A stretch of DNA of 43,654 nucleotides from Paracoccaceae bacterium (GTDB lineage: Bacteria; Pseudomonadota; Alphaproteobacteria; Rhodobacterales; Rhodobacteraceae), in contig NYTV01000008.1 in the NCBI GenBank assembly GCA_002683685.1, positions 1 to 43,654 of the forward strand. The letters are read 5' to 3'. Below, in pieces: positions 32,747 through 41,538 of this stretch. Position numbers and translations under genes: made by a program. Within the stretch, counting starts at the first letter, position 1. The number at the start of each line of letters is the position of its first letter. The notes below the pieces were generated by a model that was not told the origin of the DNA, did not search any database, and was given only the letters and a program-made list of their open reading frames with translations.

Positions 32747-33364
32747 ATGCTGGTCAAAATTAGATGGATTTTGAAAGTGCTATTGGCCCTGCTGGTACTT
32801 GCGGTGTTTCATTATAATTTACCCCAACGCGATATTGTGCGCATCACCGGCACAGAGATTTTGCGTAAAGACTTATCGGGCTGGACTGGTATGTTCTACG
32901 CAGCTGCGCAAAGTGGTGAGACGCAAACTCAGAACCGTGATTTGAGGTTGATCAATACGGTTCGGGCCGATGGCAAAGTCAGCGTGTATCGCAATGAGGA
33001 CACGGGTTTTAACTGGCCGCCCTATTTCAAGTTTGACAGCTCGAACCTCCAGGCCGAAGCAGAAGATGCCGTCTCGAGTAAAGAAGCTCCAGAATGGTAT
33101 ATTTTGCGGCACTATGGGTGGCGCAACACATTTTGGTCGATCTATCCCAATGCCGCTAGCCTGAAGCCGGTCGCTGGGCCGGATATAAGGTTGATCCCCT
33201 GGTTCAATATTATCTTCTTGGTCCTATTGGCAGCTTTGATTTGGGCGATCTATGTGCGGCTCCGTGGGTTTTGGGCACGGCGCGTGAACCCGGTCATTGA
33301 CCGGATTGATGCGGCGGCTGAGGAGACCTCTGACCGCGTCAAAGGGTGGTTTCGCCGCAAATAA
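32747..33364 (+). CDS. DUF1523 family membrane protein
   Basis: This 205-residue protein has an N-terminal helix (about 8-25), the conserved HYNLPQRDIVRITGTE start of DUF1523, and a second helix near the end (about 145-165, WFNIIFLVLLAALIWAIYVRL), followed by a charged cytoplasmic tail. The middle part (about 26-143) probably lies in the periplasm. Function is unknown. AAAGGAG (32732-32738), just after a run of eight C, supports the ATG. It is convergent with the ALDH gene, stops 7 bp apart. Confidence 0.87.
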   Translation: MLVKIRWILKVLLALLVLAVFHYNLPQRDIVRITGTEILRKDLSGWTGMFYAAAQSGETQTQNRDLRLINTVRADGKVSVYRNEDTGFNWPPYFKFDSSNLQAEAEDAVSSKEAPEWYILRHYGWRNTFWSIYPNAASLKPVAGPDIRLIPWFNIIFLVLLAALIWAIYVRLRGFWARRVNPVIDRIDAAAEETSDRVKGWFRRK

Positions 33365-33371
33365 TGCAGCA

Positions 33372-35684
33372 TTACTCGCCGTAGGGGATCCAGATGGTTT
33401 TGATCTCTGTGCCCGCATCAAGCCAGCTGTCGTGATCGTCCTGTGCTGCCCCTTGCCAAACGCGTTTGATATTGCTGCTGGCCTGCGCTTGCACCGTTTT
33501 GGTGAGCTGTGCCCCTGACAGGCACCACACAGTTTCCAGCCCCATATGCGCGCCCAGGTGAGAGGCCAAGTCTGCCTGCGGTCCGGTGAGGATATTCACC
33601 ACCCCGGCCGGCACATCTGACGCTTCAAGGATGTGCAAGAAATCTGTGGCCGCCAAGGGAAAAGCCGTGCTGGCGCAGAGGGTAATAGAGTTGCCAGTGC
33701 TGAGTGCGGCTGCCATGGGCGTGACCAAGCCTAAAAGCGGATTTTGATCTGAACACAGAGCCGCAATCGCGCCCACGGGTTCACGCATGGCCAGAGCCAC
33801 AGCGCGCATCGGTACAGATTTGGCCCGGCCCTCGAATTTATCAGCCCAAGCGGCATAGGTGAATAGGATGTCGACCGCAGCAGCCACTTCCTCAGCCCCT
33901 GTGCCGAGGCCTGTCATGGCGTCCAAGCGCTCTGCAAACCTATTGCTTTGGGCAGCGAGATTTTCAGCGAGATAATAAAGAACCTGTGCCCGCAGGTGAC
34001 CGGTTGTTTTGCCCCAGCTGCATGCCAATTGCGCCTGCACTGCGTTGCGAATATCCTTGCGATTGGCGATGGGTGCGTGGCCGAGCAGTTCGCCTTTGGG
34101 GCCGAAAATTGCTTGGCTGTAGCCCCCATCTGGCCGGGTCTGTTTGCCGCCGATAAAGAGTTTCGCGGTTCGATCAATATCATCTGTAGCGGCGCCCTGC
34201 CCGGTGAAAGGCATAACGCGGGCCGGTTCGGGTAAAGTCTGGGCTGGCTTGCTATAGGCTCGCAACCCTTCCCAGCCGCCTTCACGGCCAAAGCCACTTT
34301 CGCGTGTGCCGCCAAACCCGGCCGCGGCGTCAAACAGGTTGGTCGCATTGACCCAGACGACACCGGCCACGAGTTTAGGGGCGATCTCAAGCGCAAGATT
34401 GATGTTTTCGGTCCAGAGCGTCGCTGCCAAACCATATTTGGTGTTATTGGCAATCTCCACAGCCTCCGCTGGGGTGCGGAAGGTGGTTGAGACGAGAACA
34501 GGGCCAAAAATTTCTTTCTGCATCAGCGTATCAGCAGGGTGCAGCCCGGTGATCAATGTGGGGGGGTAAAAACAGCCCTCTGGTACGGGCGTTTGGGCGT
34601 GATAGGTCTGCCCGGCCGTATTGGTATCCACCAGCGCTTTGATCTGTTGCAGTTGGATGGGATCAACAATCGCGCCGACATCAATAGATTTGTCCAGCGG
34701 GTTGCCGATCCGTAATTTATCCATTCGCACTTTCAAACGGTCGTGAAAATCATCTGCAATGGCTTCATGAATGAGCAGGCGCGATCCGGCACAGCAAACT
34801 TGACCCTGGTTGAACCAGATTGCATCCACGAGCCCTTCGATGGCGCTGTCGATATCGGCATCATCAAAGACGATATAGGGGGACTTGCCGCCCAATTCGA
34901 GGGTGAGGGATTTCCCACTGCCGGCCGTTGCCTCTTGAATGTGCCGTCCAACCGAGGTCGAGCCAGTGAAGGCGATCTTATCCACATCCGCATCCACCAG
35001 CGCGGCACCTGTGCTGCCGTCCCCTGTGACGATATTCACCACACCAGGAGGCACGCCGGCTAGGCTGCACAGATCGGCAAAGAGCATGGCGGTCATCGGC
35101 GTATATTCCGCGGGCTTGAGCACAACTGTATTGCCCATCGCCAAGGCGGGGGCGATTTTCCAAGCGAGCATGAGCAGCGGAAAATTCCATGGGATAATTT
35201 GCCCGCAAACGCCTAAAGCCACACGATCCGATAGGGCCGAAGGCATCAATTGTGCGTGGCCTGCGTGATGGTAAAAATGGCGAATGGCGAGGGGGATATC
35301 AATATCTCGGCTTTCGCGGATGGGTTTGCCATTGTCCAAACTTTCCATCACGGCGAGCAATCTTGCGTGTTTTTGCATTGCGCGTGCAAGGGCATAGAGC
35401 ACGCGGGCACGCGCCGCTCCTCCTGCTGCGTACCAGCCAGGTTGCGCGACCCTGGCGCTCTGCACCGCCTGTGCCACTTCATCCGGTGTGCATAGGGTCA
35501 TGCCCGCAAGCTTCTCGCCTGTGGCAGGATTGCAGATGGCCAAATCGTCTCGCGCGGGGGCGAAGACGCCATTGACATGGGGGCCAACAAGGCCACCGTG
35601 ATCGGCAATCCACTGAAGCGCTATGCTGTGATCCTCAGGGGCTGTGCCATACTCCATCGTATCAAAAATGGTTTCTATACTCAT
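33372..35684 (-). CDS. Two-domain aldehyde dehydrogenase (ALDH16-type)
   Basis: This 770-residue protein joins two ALDH units. The first (about 40-520) is complete: FTGSTSVGRHIQEA, TLELGGKSPYIVFDDADID and the catalytic cysteine in FNQGQVCCAGSRLL. The second (about 545-770; FIGGKQTRPDGGYSQAIFGPKGELLG, then MREPVGAIAALCSDQNPLL) keeps only the NAD-domain-like part and has no catalytic cysteine region, as in the ALDH16 family. It starts 4 nt after deoC on the same strand, so it probably oxidises the acetaldehyde made by DeoC to acetate. An ATG at 35783 inside deoC is rejected for lack of homology. Confidence 0.88.
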   Translation of the reverse strand: MSIETIFDTMEYGTAPEDHSIALQWIADHGGLVGPHVNGVFAPARDDLAICNPATGEKLAGMTLCTPDEVAQAVQSARVAQPGWYAAGGAARARVLYALARAMQKHARLLAVMESLDNGKPIRESRDIDIPLAIRHFYHHAGHAQLMPSALSDRVALGVCGQIIPWNFPLLMLAWKIAPALAMGNTVVLKPAEYTPMTAMLFADLCSLAGVPPGVVNIVTGDGSTGAALVDADVDKIAFTGSTSVGRHIQEATAGSGKSLTLELGGKSPYIVFDDADIDSAIEGLVDAIWFNQGQVCCAGSRLLIHEAIADDFHDRLKVRMDKLRIGNPLDKSIDVGAIVDPIQLQQIKALVDTNTAGQTYHAQTPVPEGCFYPPTLITGLHPADTLMQKEIFGPVLVSTTFRTPAEAVEIANNTKYGLAATLWTENINLALEIAPKLVAGVVWVNATNLFDAAAGFGGTRESGFGREGGWEGLRAYSKPAQTLPEPARVMPFTGQGAATDDIDRTAKLFIGGKQTRPDGGYSQAIFGPKGELLGHAPIANRKDIRNAVQAQLACSWGKTTGHLRAQVLYYLAENLAAQSNRFAERLDAMTGLGTGAEEVAAAVDILFTYAAWADKFEGRAKSVPMRAVALAMREPVGAIAALCSDQNPLLGLVTPMAAALSTGNSITLCASTAFPLAATDFLHILEASDVPAGVVNILTGPQADLASHLGAHMGLETVWCLSGAQLTKTVQAQASSNIKRVWQGAAQDDHDSWLDAGTEIKTIWIPYGE

Positions 35685-35688
35685 CTGA

Positions 35689-36675
35689 TTATCCAATCGG
35701 GTGACGGTGATTGGCAGAGTATCCGCCAGTGAGGTGATGTTCGAGCTGCCGTTCAATATCACCGAGCAAAGAGGAGGCGCCAAAGCGAAACAGATCAGGG
35801 CGCAACCAGCGGTCGCCCAGTTCTTCTTTCATCAAAGCGAGATAGGTGATGGCGTCTTTTGCCTTTGATATTCCGCCCGCTGGCTTATAGCCGACCCGAA
35901 AGCCCGTGCGATTATAATAAGCACGGATGGCGCGTAGCATGACCAAAGTCACCGGCAGGGTCGCATTGACGCTTTCTTTACCGGTTGAGGTTTTGATAAA
36001 ATCAGCTCCGGCCATCATGCAAATTAAACTGGCACGTCCCACATTGCGCAGGCTGCCAAGTTCACCCGTGGCGAGAATGGCCTTTACATGCGCATCGCCA
36101 CACGCAGACCTAAAGGCTGCCATTTCGTCATAGAGTGCTTGCCAATTCTGCGTCAAAACATGGCGGCGAGAGATGACGATATCAATCTCAGAGGCTCCGG
36201 CTTTTACACTTTCGCGAATTTCCTCAATTCGAAGATGCAGCGGCGATAGGCCCGCGGGAAAGCCGGTACTGACTGCTGCTACGGGAATGCCGCTGCCCTG
36301 CAATGCGGTCACAGCGGTTTCAATCATGTCATGATAAACGCAGACCGCACCGGTGGTCAGATGTGGCAGGCCAATTTGTTGCAAAATGTCGTGCCGCACG
36401 GGCTGGAGGGCTTTAGCGCAAAGGCGTTTGACCCGGCCCGCTGTATCATCGCCAGAGAGCGTGGTAAGATCAATGCAGCTGATGGCTCGCGCGAGCCAGG
36501 CGGCTTGATGATCTTTTTTGACAGAGCGCCTTGCGGGCAGGCTGGCGCAGCGCCTCTCAATGGCAGAGGTATTGGCCTGAATGAAAAGTGCCCAATCCAA
36601 ATCAAGCGGCAATCCTGGATTGCGTGGCTCGAGAGTCTGCGGCAACTGCGTCACTGTGGTTATCTTTTGGTTCAT
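35689..36675 (-). CDS. deoC: Deoxyribose-phosphate aldolase
   Basis: This 328-residue TIM-barrel aldolase splits 2-deoxyribose 5-phosphate into acetaldehyde and glyceraldehyde 3-phosphate in deoxynucleoside breakdown. The Schiff-base lysine is in DFIKTSTGKES and the second catalytic lysine in VGYKPAGGI; IDLTTLSGDDT marks the start of the barrel. It is of the long type seen in Rhodobacterales. The start is uncertain: the ATG at 36675 (MNQKITTVTQL) has AAGG close by; ATG 36690 and TTG 36729 are alternatives. It leads an operon with the ALDH gene. Confidence 0.93.
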   Translation of the reverse strand: MNQKITTVTQLPQTLEPRNPGLPLDLDWALFIQANTSAIERRCASLPARRSVKKDHQAAWLARAISCIDLTTLSGDDTAGRVKRLCAKALQPVRHDILQQIGLPHLTTGAVCVYHDMIETAVTALQGSGIPVAAVSTGFPAGLSPLHLRIEEIRESVKAGASEIDIVISRRHVLTQNWQALYDEMAAFRSACGDAHVKAILATGELGSLRNVGRASLICMMAGADFIKTSTGKESVNATLPVTLVMLRAIRAYYNRTGFRVGYKPAGGISKAKDAITYLALMKEELGDRWLRPDLFRFGASSLLGDIERQLEHHLTGGYSANHRHPIG

Positions 36676-36777
36676 AAACCTTGTGTGCATGGGATTGCTT
36701 GGCAATTCAAGCATTCTAGCGCGTGACAATCGCGCCTTGCCACGATAATTGCTGCGAAACGATATAAAGGTGAGCCT

Positions 36778-37452
36778 ATGTCTTTCGACCGATCTGTAAA
36801 AATTGCCCCCTCAATTCTTTCTGCCGATTTTGCCAATTTTGGAGAAGAAATCCGCTGTGTCGAGGCCGAAGGTGCTGATTGGATTCATGTCGACGTCATG
36901 GACGGGCATTTTGTGCCCAATATCACATTTGGCCCCGCGACCTGTGCTGCGATAAGACCGCATATCAAAACTGTGATGGATGTGCATTTGATGATTGCTC
37001 CGGTTGATCCCTACATCGAGGCCTTTGCGGAGGCCGGTGCTGATGTGATTACCGCCCATGTTGAAGCTGGCGCGCATATTCACCGCAGCCTGCAAGCGAT
37101 CAGAGCCAATGGCGCCAAGGCCGGGGTGGCGCTCAACCCTGGCACGCCGGCAAGCGCAGTTGAGCATTTGCTCGACATTACGGATCTGGTCTGCGTGATG
37201 ACTGTGAATCCCGGTTTCGGCGGGCAGTCGTTTATCCCACTGGAAAGCAAGGTCGCGCAAGTGCGCGCGATGATTGGCGATCGGCCGATCCATATTGAGA
37301 TAGACGGCGGTGTGACTCCGCTGACCGCGCCAGGTTTGGTGGGTGCCGGGGCGGATGTCTTGGTGGCAGGATCGGCAGTTTTCAAAGGTGGATCCGTCTC
37401 AAATCCGGCCCCATACGGCGAGAATATTCGTGCGATCCGCGCCGCGGTTTAG
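36778..37452 (+). CDS. rpe: Ribulose-phosphate 3-epimerase
   Basis: This 224-residue TIM-barrel enzyme interconverts ribulose 5-phosphate and xylulose 5-phosphate in the pentose phosphate and Calvin pathways. Motifs seen are [27 protein letters not shown] (catalytic D), [26 protein letters not shown] (second D) and GSAVFKG, all standard for Rpe. The start ATG directly follows AAAGGTGAGCCT, giving a fair ribosome site. It is divergent from deoC with a spacer of about 100 bp. Thirteen bases around its stop are repeated 109 bp downstream. Confidence 0.97.
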   Translation: MSFDRSVKIAPSILSADFANFGEEIRCVEAEGADWIHVDVMDGHFVPNITFGPATCAAIRPHIKTVMDVHLMIAPVDPYIEAFAEAGADVITAHVEAGAHIHRSLQAIRANGAKAGVALNPGTPASAVEHLLDITDLVCVMTVNPGFGGQSFIPLESKVAQVRAMIGDRPIHIEIDGGVTPLTAPGLVGAGADVLVAGSAVFKGGSVSNPAPYGENIRAIRAAV

Positions 37453-37562
37453 AATCGGTGCCAGCGAGCTTTAACTCTGGAAAAACACAAACTCATCAGG
37501 GTCTGTGGAATCATAATGCGCGCTGTGCGCGAGGGAGGTTGTCTGATTGGCCGCGGTTTAGA
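37441..37562. repeat. 13-bp direct repeat flanking 96 bp after rpe
   Basis: GCCGCGGTTTAGA is found at 37441-37453 (end of rpe with its TAG) and again, exactly, at 37550-37562. The 109-bp period could mark an insertion or duplication at the rpe end. The DNA between does not resemble rpe. Confidence 0.6.
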
Positions 37563-37737
37563 GAGTCACAACGCCTTGCCCGCCATCACTAGCCACGGCG
37601 ATTCGCCCATTATGCTCGTAAAATCGCGCATCCCCAAGCGGGTTGTTCAGGATGGATCCTGAAATTGCCCCATTAAACCGAAAGCTTCCCACGACCGGTC
37701 TCCAAAATGCGCGTGGGAACGTTCTCACAGGTAAAAA
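37471..37737 (-). pseudogene. Decayed coding remnant between rpe and the hydantoinase gene
   Basis: One minus-strand frame reads a protein-like stretch (VVGSFRFNGAISGSILNN, then PLGDARFYEHNGRIAVASD and GGQGVVTL), meets TAA at 37558-37560, and continues in the same frame as TAANQTTSLAHSAHYDSTDP then DEFVFFQS before a TAA at 37471-37473. Another minus frame upstream (KISLIFTCENVPTRILET) may be joined to it by a frameshift. No full start-to-stop gene exists. This fills most of the 419-bp gap; the rest (37738-37871) looks like promoter DNA for the next gene. The family is not recognised. Confidence 0.35.
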
Positions 37738-37766
37738 TTAATGAGATCTTATCGTGCAGATTCAAG

Positions 37767-37785
37767 TGTGAACAATTTATGTGAA
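37767..37785 (+). promoter_or_regulatory. Direct repeat TGTGAA-N7-TGTGAA before the hydantoinase gene
   Basis: Two identical hexamers, 13 bp apart from start to start with the AT-rich spacer CAATTTA, lie about 87 bp before the ATG at 37872. The spacing is near one and a quarter helical turns. It may be a binding site for an activator; no regulator is near. Confidence 0.3.
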
Positions 37786-37871
37786 ATCCAAATGGCTGCA
37801 TTTCAGGCATCCACCTCTTGACCCTAACTGCGTTTGCAGCATTTGTGCAAGACAGACAGGGGGAGCAGCTA

Positions 37872-40800
37872 ATGTCATGGGAATTTTGGGTAGATCGCGG
37901 CGGCACGTTCACGGATATTGTTGCGCAAGATCCGGCTGGCGGGCTTCACAGTCACAAACTTTTGTCTGAAAACCCAGAGCAATATAATGATGCAGCTGTC
38001 GCTGGAATACGCCACATTATTGGTGATACAGATCTAGAACAGGCCGACATTGCCGCGGTGAAGATGGGCACAACTGTGGCCACCAATGCCTTGTTGGAAC
38101 GTAAGGGCGCAAGAGTGCTTTTGATGATGACCGAGGGTTTTGGAGATCTTCTTGAAGTCGGGTATCAGACCCGGCCCGATTTATTTGCCATGCAGATTTC
38201 GCGACAAGAGTTGCTCTATGAAACTGTTGTGGAAGTCTCCGAGCGTCTTGATGCGGCAGGCAGCGTTTTGACACCTTTGGATCTTTCCCGCGCGCGTGAT
38301 GATATGGAAGCGGCCCGTGCGGCGGGGGTGCAGTCCATTGCGGTTGCCTTGCTACATGCCTATCTGAATCCTGTGCATGAGCAGCAATTGGCACAGCTGG
38401 CCGCTGAGCTTGGCTTTTCGCAAATCTCAACCTCCCATGAGGTGTCTGGCCTGGCCAAGCTGGTTGGGCGCGGGGATACCACTGTGGTGGATGCCTATCT
38501 GTCTCCAATTTTGCGGCGCTATGTCGATCAGGTGGCGGGGGCTCTAAATGTCGGCGGAAATTGCAAGGCTTTGATGTTTATGCAGTCGAACGGTGGGCTC
38601 ACAGATGCGCGAAAATTCCAAGGCAAAGATGCAATCCTATCGGGTCCCGCTGGAGGGATCGTCGGCATGGTGCAAACCGGCCAACACGCAGGGTTTGATC
38701 AGCTGATTGGCTTTGACATGGGCGGCACCTCCACCGATGTCAGTCATTTCGCGGGCAAATTTGAGCGCAGTTTTGAAACCGATGTGGCCGGCGTGCGGAT
38801 GCGGGCACCGATGATGGATATCCACACGGTGGCGGCTGGTGGTGGTTCGATTTGCTGTTACCGTGATGGCCGGTTCCAAGTTGGGCCGGAAAGCGCCGGC
38901 GCCGATCCTGGGCCAGCCAGCTACCGCCGCGGCGGGCCTTTGACCGTTACGGATTGCAATGTGATCTTGGGCGCACTCTCTGCGGATTATTTCCCAGCTG
39001 TTTTTGGTACAACTGGCACATTGCCTTTGGATGCCGGCGCGGCTGTCGCGCGAATCGAAGCTCTGGCAAGAGATCATGGCTTGGAAGGTAACGTGGAGGA
39101 TATGGCGCAGGGGTTTTTGGACATCGCTGTGCAGAATATGGCCAATGCGATCAAGAAAATCAGCGTAGAGCGCGGCCATGATATCACGTCTTATACGCTT
39201 CAGAGTTTTGGTGGAGCCGGAGGGCAACATGCCTGTCTGGTGGCCGAAGCGCTGGGTATGGCGCGGGTGATGGTCCATCCTTTTGCTGGCGTCCTATCTG
39301 CCTATGGCATGGGGCTGGCCGATCTGCGCTGCCTGCGTGAGGGGCAGTTGGATTGCGATCTTTCGGATGAGGATCAAGTGGCGGCGCGATTGGCATCATT
39401 GCAAGAGGCCGCATGTGCCGAGTTAATGAGCCAGGGCATCACAGATCCGCGGCTCGAAATCACTGCGCATTTGCGCTATGAGGGATCGCATCAATCTTTG
39501 GGTGTCAGCTATGGCACGCAACAGCAGATGGTCGAGGATTTTGAAGCTGCACATAAGGCGCGCTTTGGCTTTGCCTCTCCTGATCGCAAGCTGCAATATG
39601 AGATGCTCAGCGTTGAGGTTATCGGCGAGATGACCCATGCGGCAACCCCATCTCAAGGTTTTGGCGCGGGGGTGCCGATTGGTGAAAGCAGGCTGTATCG
39701 CAAAACCTGGCATAAGACCGAAGTCTATGACCGCGGGCGTTTGCGGGAAGATCAGGTGATCTCGGGGCCGGCCATCATTATTGAGCCCACCGGGACCAAT
39801 GTGGTGGAGCCGGGCTGGCAAGCACGCCAAGATGCCTTTGGGAATTTGATCCTGGAGCATGTTGCCCGCACGCACCGCGATCTGGCCAGCACCAAGGCAG
39901 ATCCGATCCTGTTGGAGGTCATGTCAAACCGCTTTATGTCTATTGCTGACCAAATGGGCGCCACATTGGCCAACACAAGCTGGTCGGTGAATATCAAAGA
40001 GCGCTTTGATTTTTCCTGTGCCATTTTTGATGGCCAAGGGGATTTGGTGGCCAATGCGCCGCATGTGCCGGTGCATTTGGGCTCAATGTCGGACAGTATA
40101 AAAACTGTCATGCAGCAAAATCTGTCGATTGCACCGGGCGATGCTTTCATGCTGAACTCACCCTATAACGGCGGCACGCATTTGCCAGATGTCACTGTTG
40201 TAACGCCGGTTTTTGTTGCAGGCAAACCGGCCTATTGGCTCGGCTCGCGTGGCCATCATGCGGATATTGGTGGCCGCACGCCAGGATCCGCGCCACCAGA
40301 CAGCCGGCACATCGAGGAAGAAGGCGTTCTGATTGATAATGTGCAATTGGTTCGCGCCGGAACCCTTTGTGAGCGTGAGGCCATCGACGTTTTGTCATCG
40401 GGCCGATACCCCTGCCGCAATATCTCGCAAAATATGGCCGATCTTAAGGCGCAAATTGGTGCCAATGAAACGGGCCGGCGCGAATTGTTGCGTATGGTGG
40501 ACAGCTATGGGGCGGAGGCGGTCACGGCCTATATGGGGCATGTGCAAGCCAATGCGGAACAGAGTGTGCGCGCTGTGATCGCGGGTCTCAAGAACGGAAG
40601 CTTTGTCTATCCAATGGACACTGGCCAGCAGATTAAAGTCGCCTTGACAATCGATCAGGACTCTGGCCGAGCCTGCGTCGATTTCACAGGCACGACTGCG
40701 CAGCATCCCGGCAACTACAATGCGCCTTTTGCGGTCTCGCGGGCAGTGGTGCTATATGTTTTCCGTATGATGGTTGGCAAAAATATTCCGCTGAATGAAG

Positions 40801-41417
40801 GCTGTCTTAAACCGATTGATATCATCGTGCCCGAGAATTCCATGCTCAATCCTGCCTATCCGGCAGCGGTGATTGCAGGTAACACAGAGGTCAGCCAAGC
40901 GGCCTGCAACGCTTTGATCGGAGCGCTGGGCATTATGGCCGGCAGCCAAGGCACGATGAATAATTTTGTCTGGGGCAATGCGGAGTTTCAAAACTATGAA
41001 ACCATTGCTGGTGGTACGGGGGCTGGACCTGGATTTGACGGCTGTGACGCGGTGCAAACCCATATGACCAACACGAAAATGACGGATCCAGAGATTTTGG
41101 AAAGCCGTTTTCCTGTGCGCTTGCGCAGCTTTGCCATTCGGCGGGGATCAGGGGGCGCTGGCCGCTATCGCGGCGGAGACGGTGCGCTGCGGCGTTTGGA
41201 ATTTTTGACGGATGTTACAGTGACAACCCTATGCTCTCACCGCACCATCCCACCCTTCGGAGCTGCCGGAGGCGCCCCCGGCGTGACCGGTGAAAATTGG
41301 GCGGAACTGCCGGACGGTCAGAAGGTCGATTTGCAAGGAAACGATGAGATTGACCTGCCCGCAGGATCCATCTTTGGATTGGCAACCCCGGGCGGCGGCG
41401 GCTGGGGCGCGGGTTAA
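37872..41417 (+). CDS. 5-oxoprolinase/hydantoinase, HyuA-HyuB fusion
   Basis: This 1181-residue protein joins the ATP-binding hydantoinase A part (about 1-660; DRGGTFTDIVAQDPAGG at the start, LIGFDMGGTSTDVSHF with the phosphate motif, SFGGAGGQHACLVA) and the hydantoinase B part (from about 675; DPILLEVMSNRFMSIADQMGATL, then HVPVHLGSM, LNSPYNGGTHLPDVTVV and GSRGHHADIGG). The fused layout matches ATP-dependent 5-oxoprolinase, which opens 5-oxoproline to glutamate, though hydantoins or lactams are possible. The ATG at 37872 follows GGGGGAG (37859-37865). Nearby aminotransferase and AllA genes suggest nitrogen-compound breakdown. Confidence 0.9.
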   Translation: MSWEFWVDRGGTFTDIVAQDPAGGLHSHKLLSENPEQYNDAAVAGIRHIIGDTDLEQADIAAVKMGTTVATNALLERKGARVLLMMTEGFGDLLEVGYQTRPDLFAMQISRQELLYETVVEVSERLDAAGSVLTPLDLSRARDDMEAARAAGVQSIAVALLHAYLNPVHEQQLAQLAAELGFSQISTSHEVSGLAKLVGRGDTTVVDAYLSPILRRYVDQVAGALNVGGNCKALMFMQSNGGLTDARKFQGKDAILSGPAGGIVGMVQTGQHAGFDQLIGFDMGGTSTDVSHFAGKFERSFETDVAGVRMRAPMMDIHTVAAGGGSICCYRDGRFQVGPESAGADPGPASYRRGGPLTVTDCNVILGALSADYFPAVFGTTGTLPLDAGAAVARIEALARDHGLEGNVEDMAQGFLDIAVQNMANAIKKISVERGHDITSYTLQSFGGAGGQHACLVAEALGMARVMVHPFAGVLSAYGMGLADLRCLREGQLDCDLSDEDQVAARLASLQEAACAELMSQGITDPRLEITAHLRYEGSHQSLGVSYGTQQQMVEDFEAAHKARFGFASPDRKLQYEMLSVEVIGEMTHAATPSQGFGAGVPIGESRLYRKTWHKTEVYDRGRLREDQVISGPAIIIEPTGTNVVEPGWQARQDAFGNLILEHVARTHRDLASTKADPILLEVMSNRFMSIADQMGATLANTSWSVNIKERFDFSCAIFDGQGDLVANAPHVPVHLGSMSDSIKTVMQQNLSIAPGDAFMLNSPYNGGTHLPDVTVVTPVFVAGKPAYWLGSRGHHADIGGRTPGSAPPDSRHIEEEGVLIDNVQLVRAGTLCEREAIDVLSSGRYPCRNISQNMADLKAQIGANETGRRELLRMVDSYGAEAVTAYMGHVQANAEQSVRAVIAGLKNGSFVYPMDTGQQIKVALTIDQDSGRACVDFTGTTAQHPGNYNAPFAVSRAVVLYVFRMMVGKNIPLNEGCLKPIDIIVPENSMLNPAYPAAVIAGNTEVSQAACNALIGALGIMAGSQGTMNNFVWGNAEFQNYETIAGGTGAGPGFDGCDAVQTHMTNTKMTDPEILESRFPVRLRSFAIRRGSGGAGRYRGGDGALRRLEFLTDVTVTTLCSHRTIPPFGAAGGAPGVTGENWAELPDGQKVDLQGNDEIDLPAGSIFGLATPGGGGWGAG

Positions 41418-41492
41418 GCTGATCTGCGAACCTTAGTCGAATTTTTAGCGCTGCCCTCATTTCTTTGTTGAAATGGGGTTGTGCAGAGATTT

Positions 41493-41531
41493 CAGCCCAT
41501 GCGAGACGGCGCGAAGCCGTCCCGCTGGCTG
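41493..41531. terminator. Nested hairpin between convergent genes
   Basis: An inner stem GACGGC/GCCGTC with loop GCGAA (41505-41521) sits within an outer stem CAGCC/GGCTG (41493-41497 with 41527-41531). There is no T run on either side. Its place between two convergent genes suggests a barrier to transcription or an RNA end. Confidence 0.5.
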
Positions 41532-41538
41532 AGCCTGG

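Noticed and set aside
33372..35783. Longer 803-residue start of the ALDH16-type gene
   Set aside because: The added 33 residues lie inside deoC and do not look like an ALDH N-terminus; the ATG at 35684 starts right after the deoC stop.
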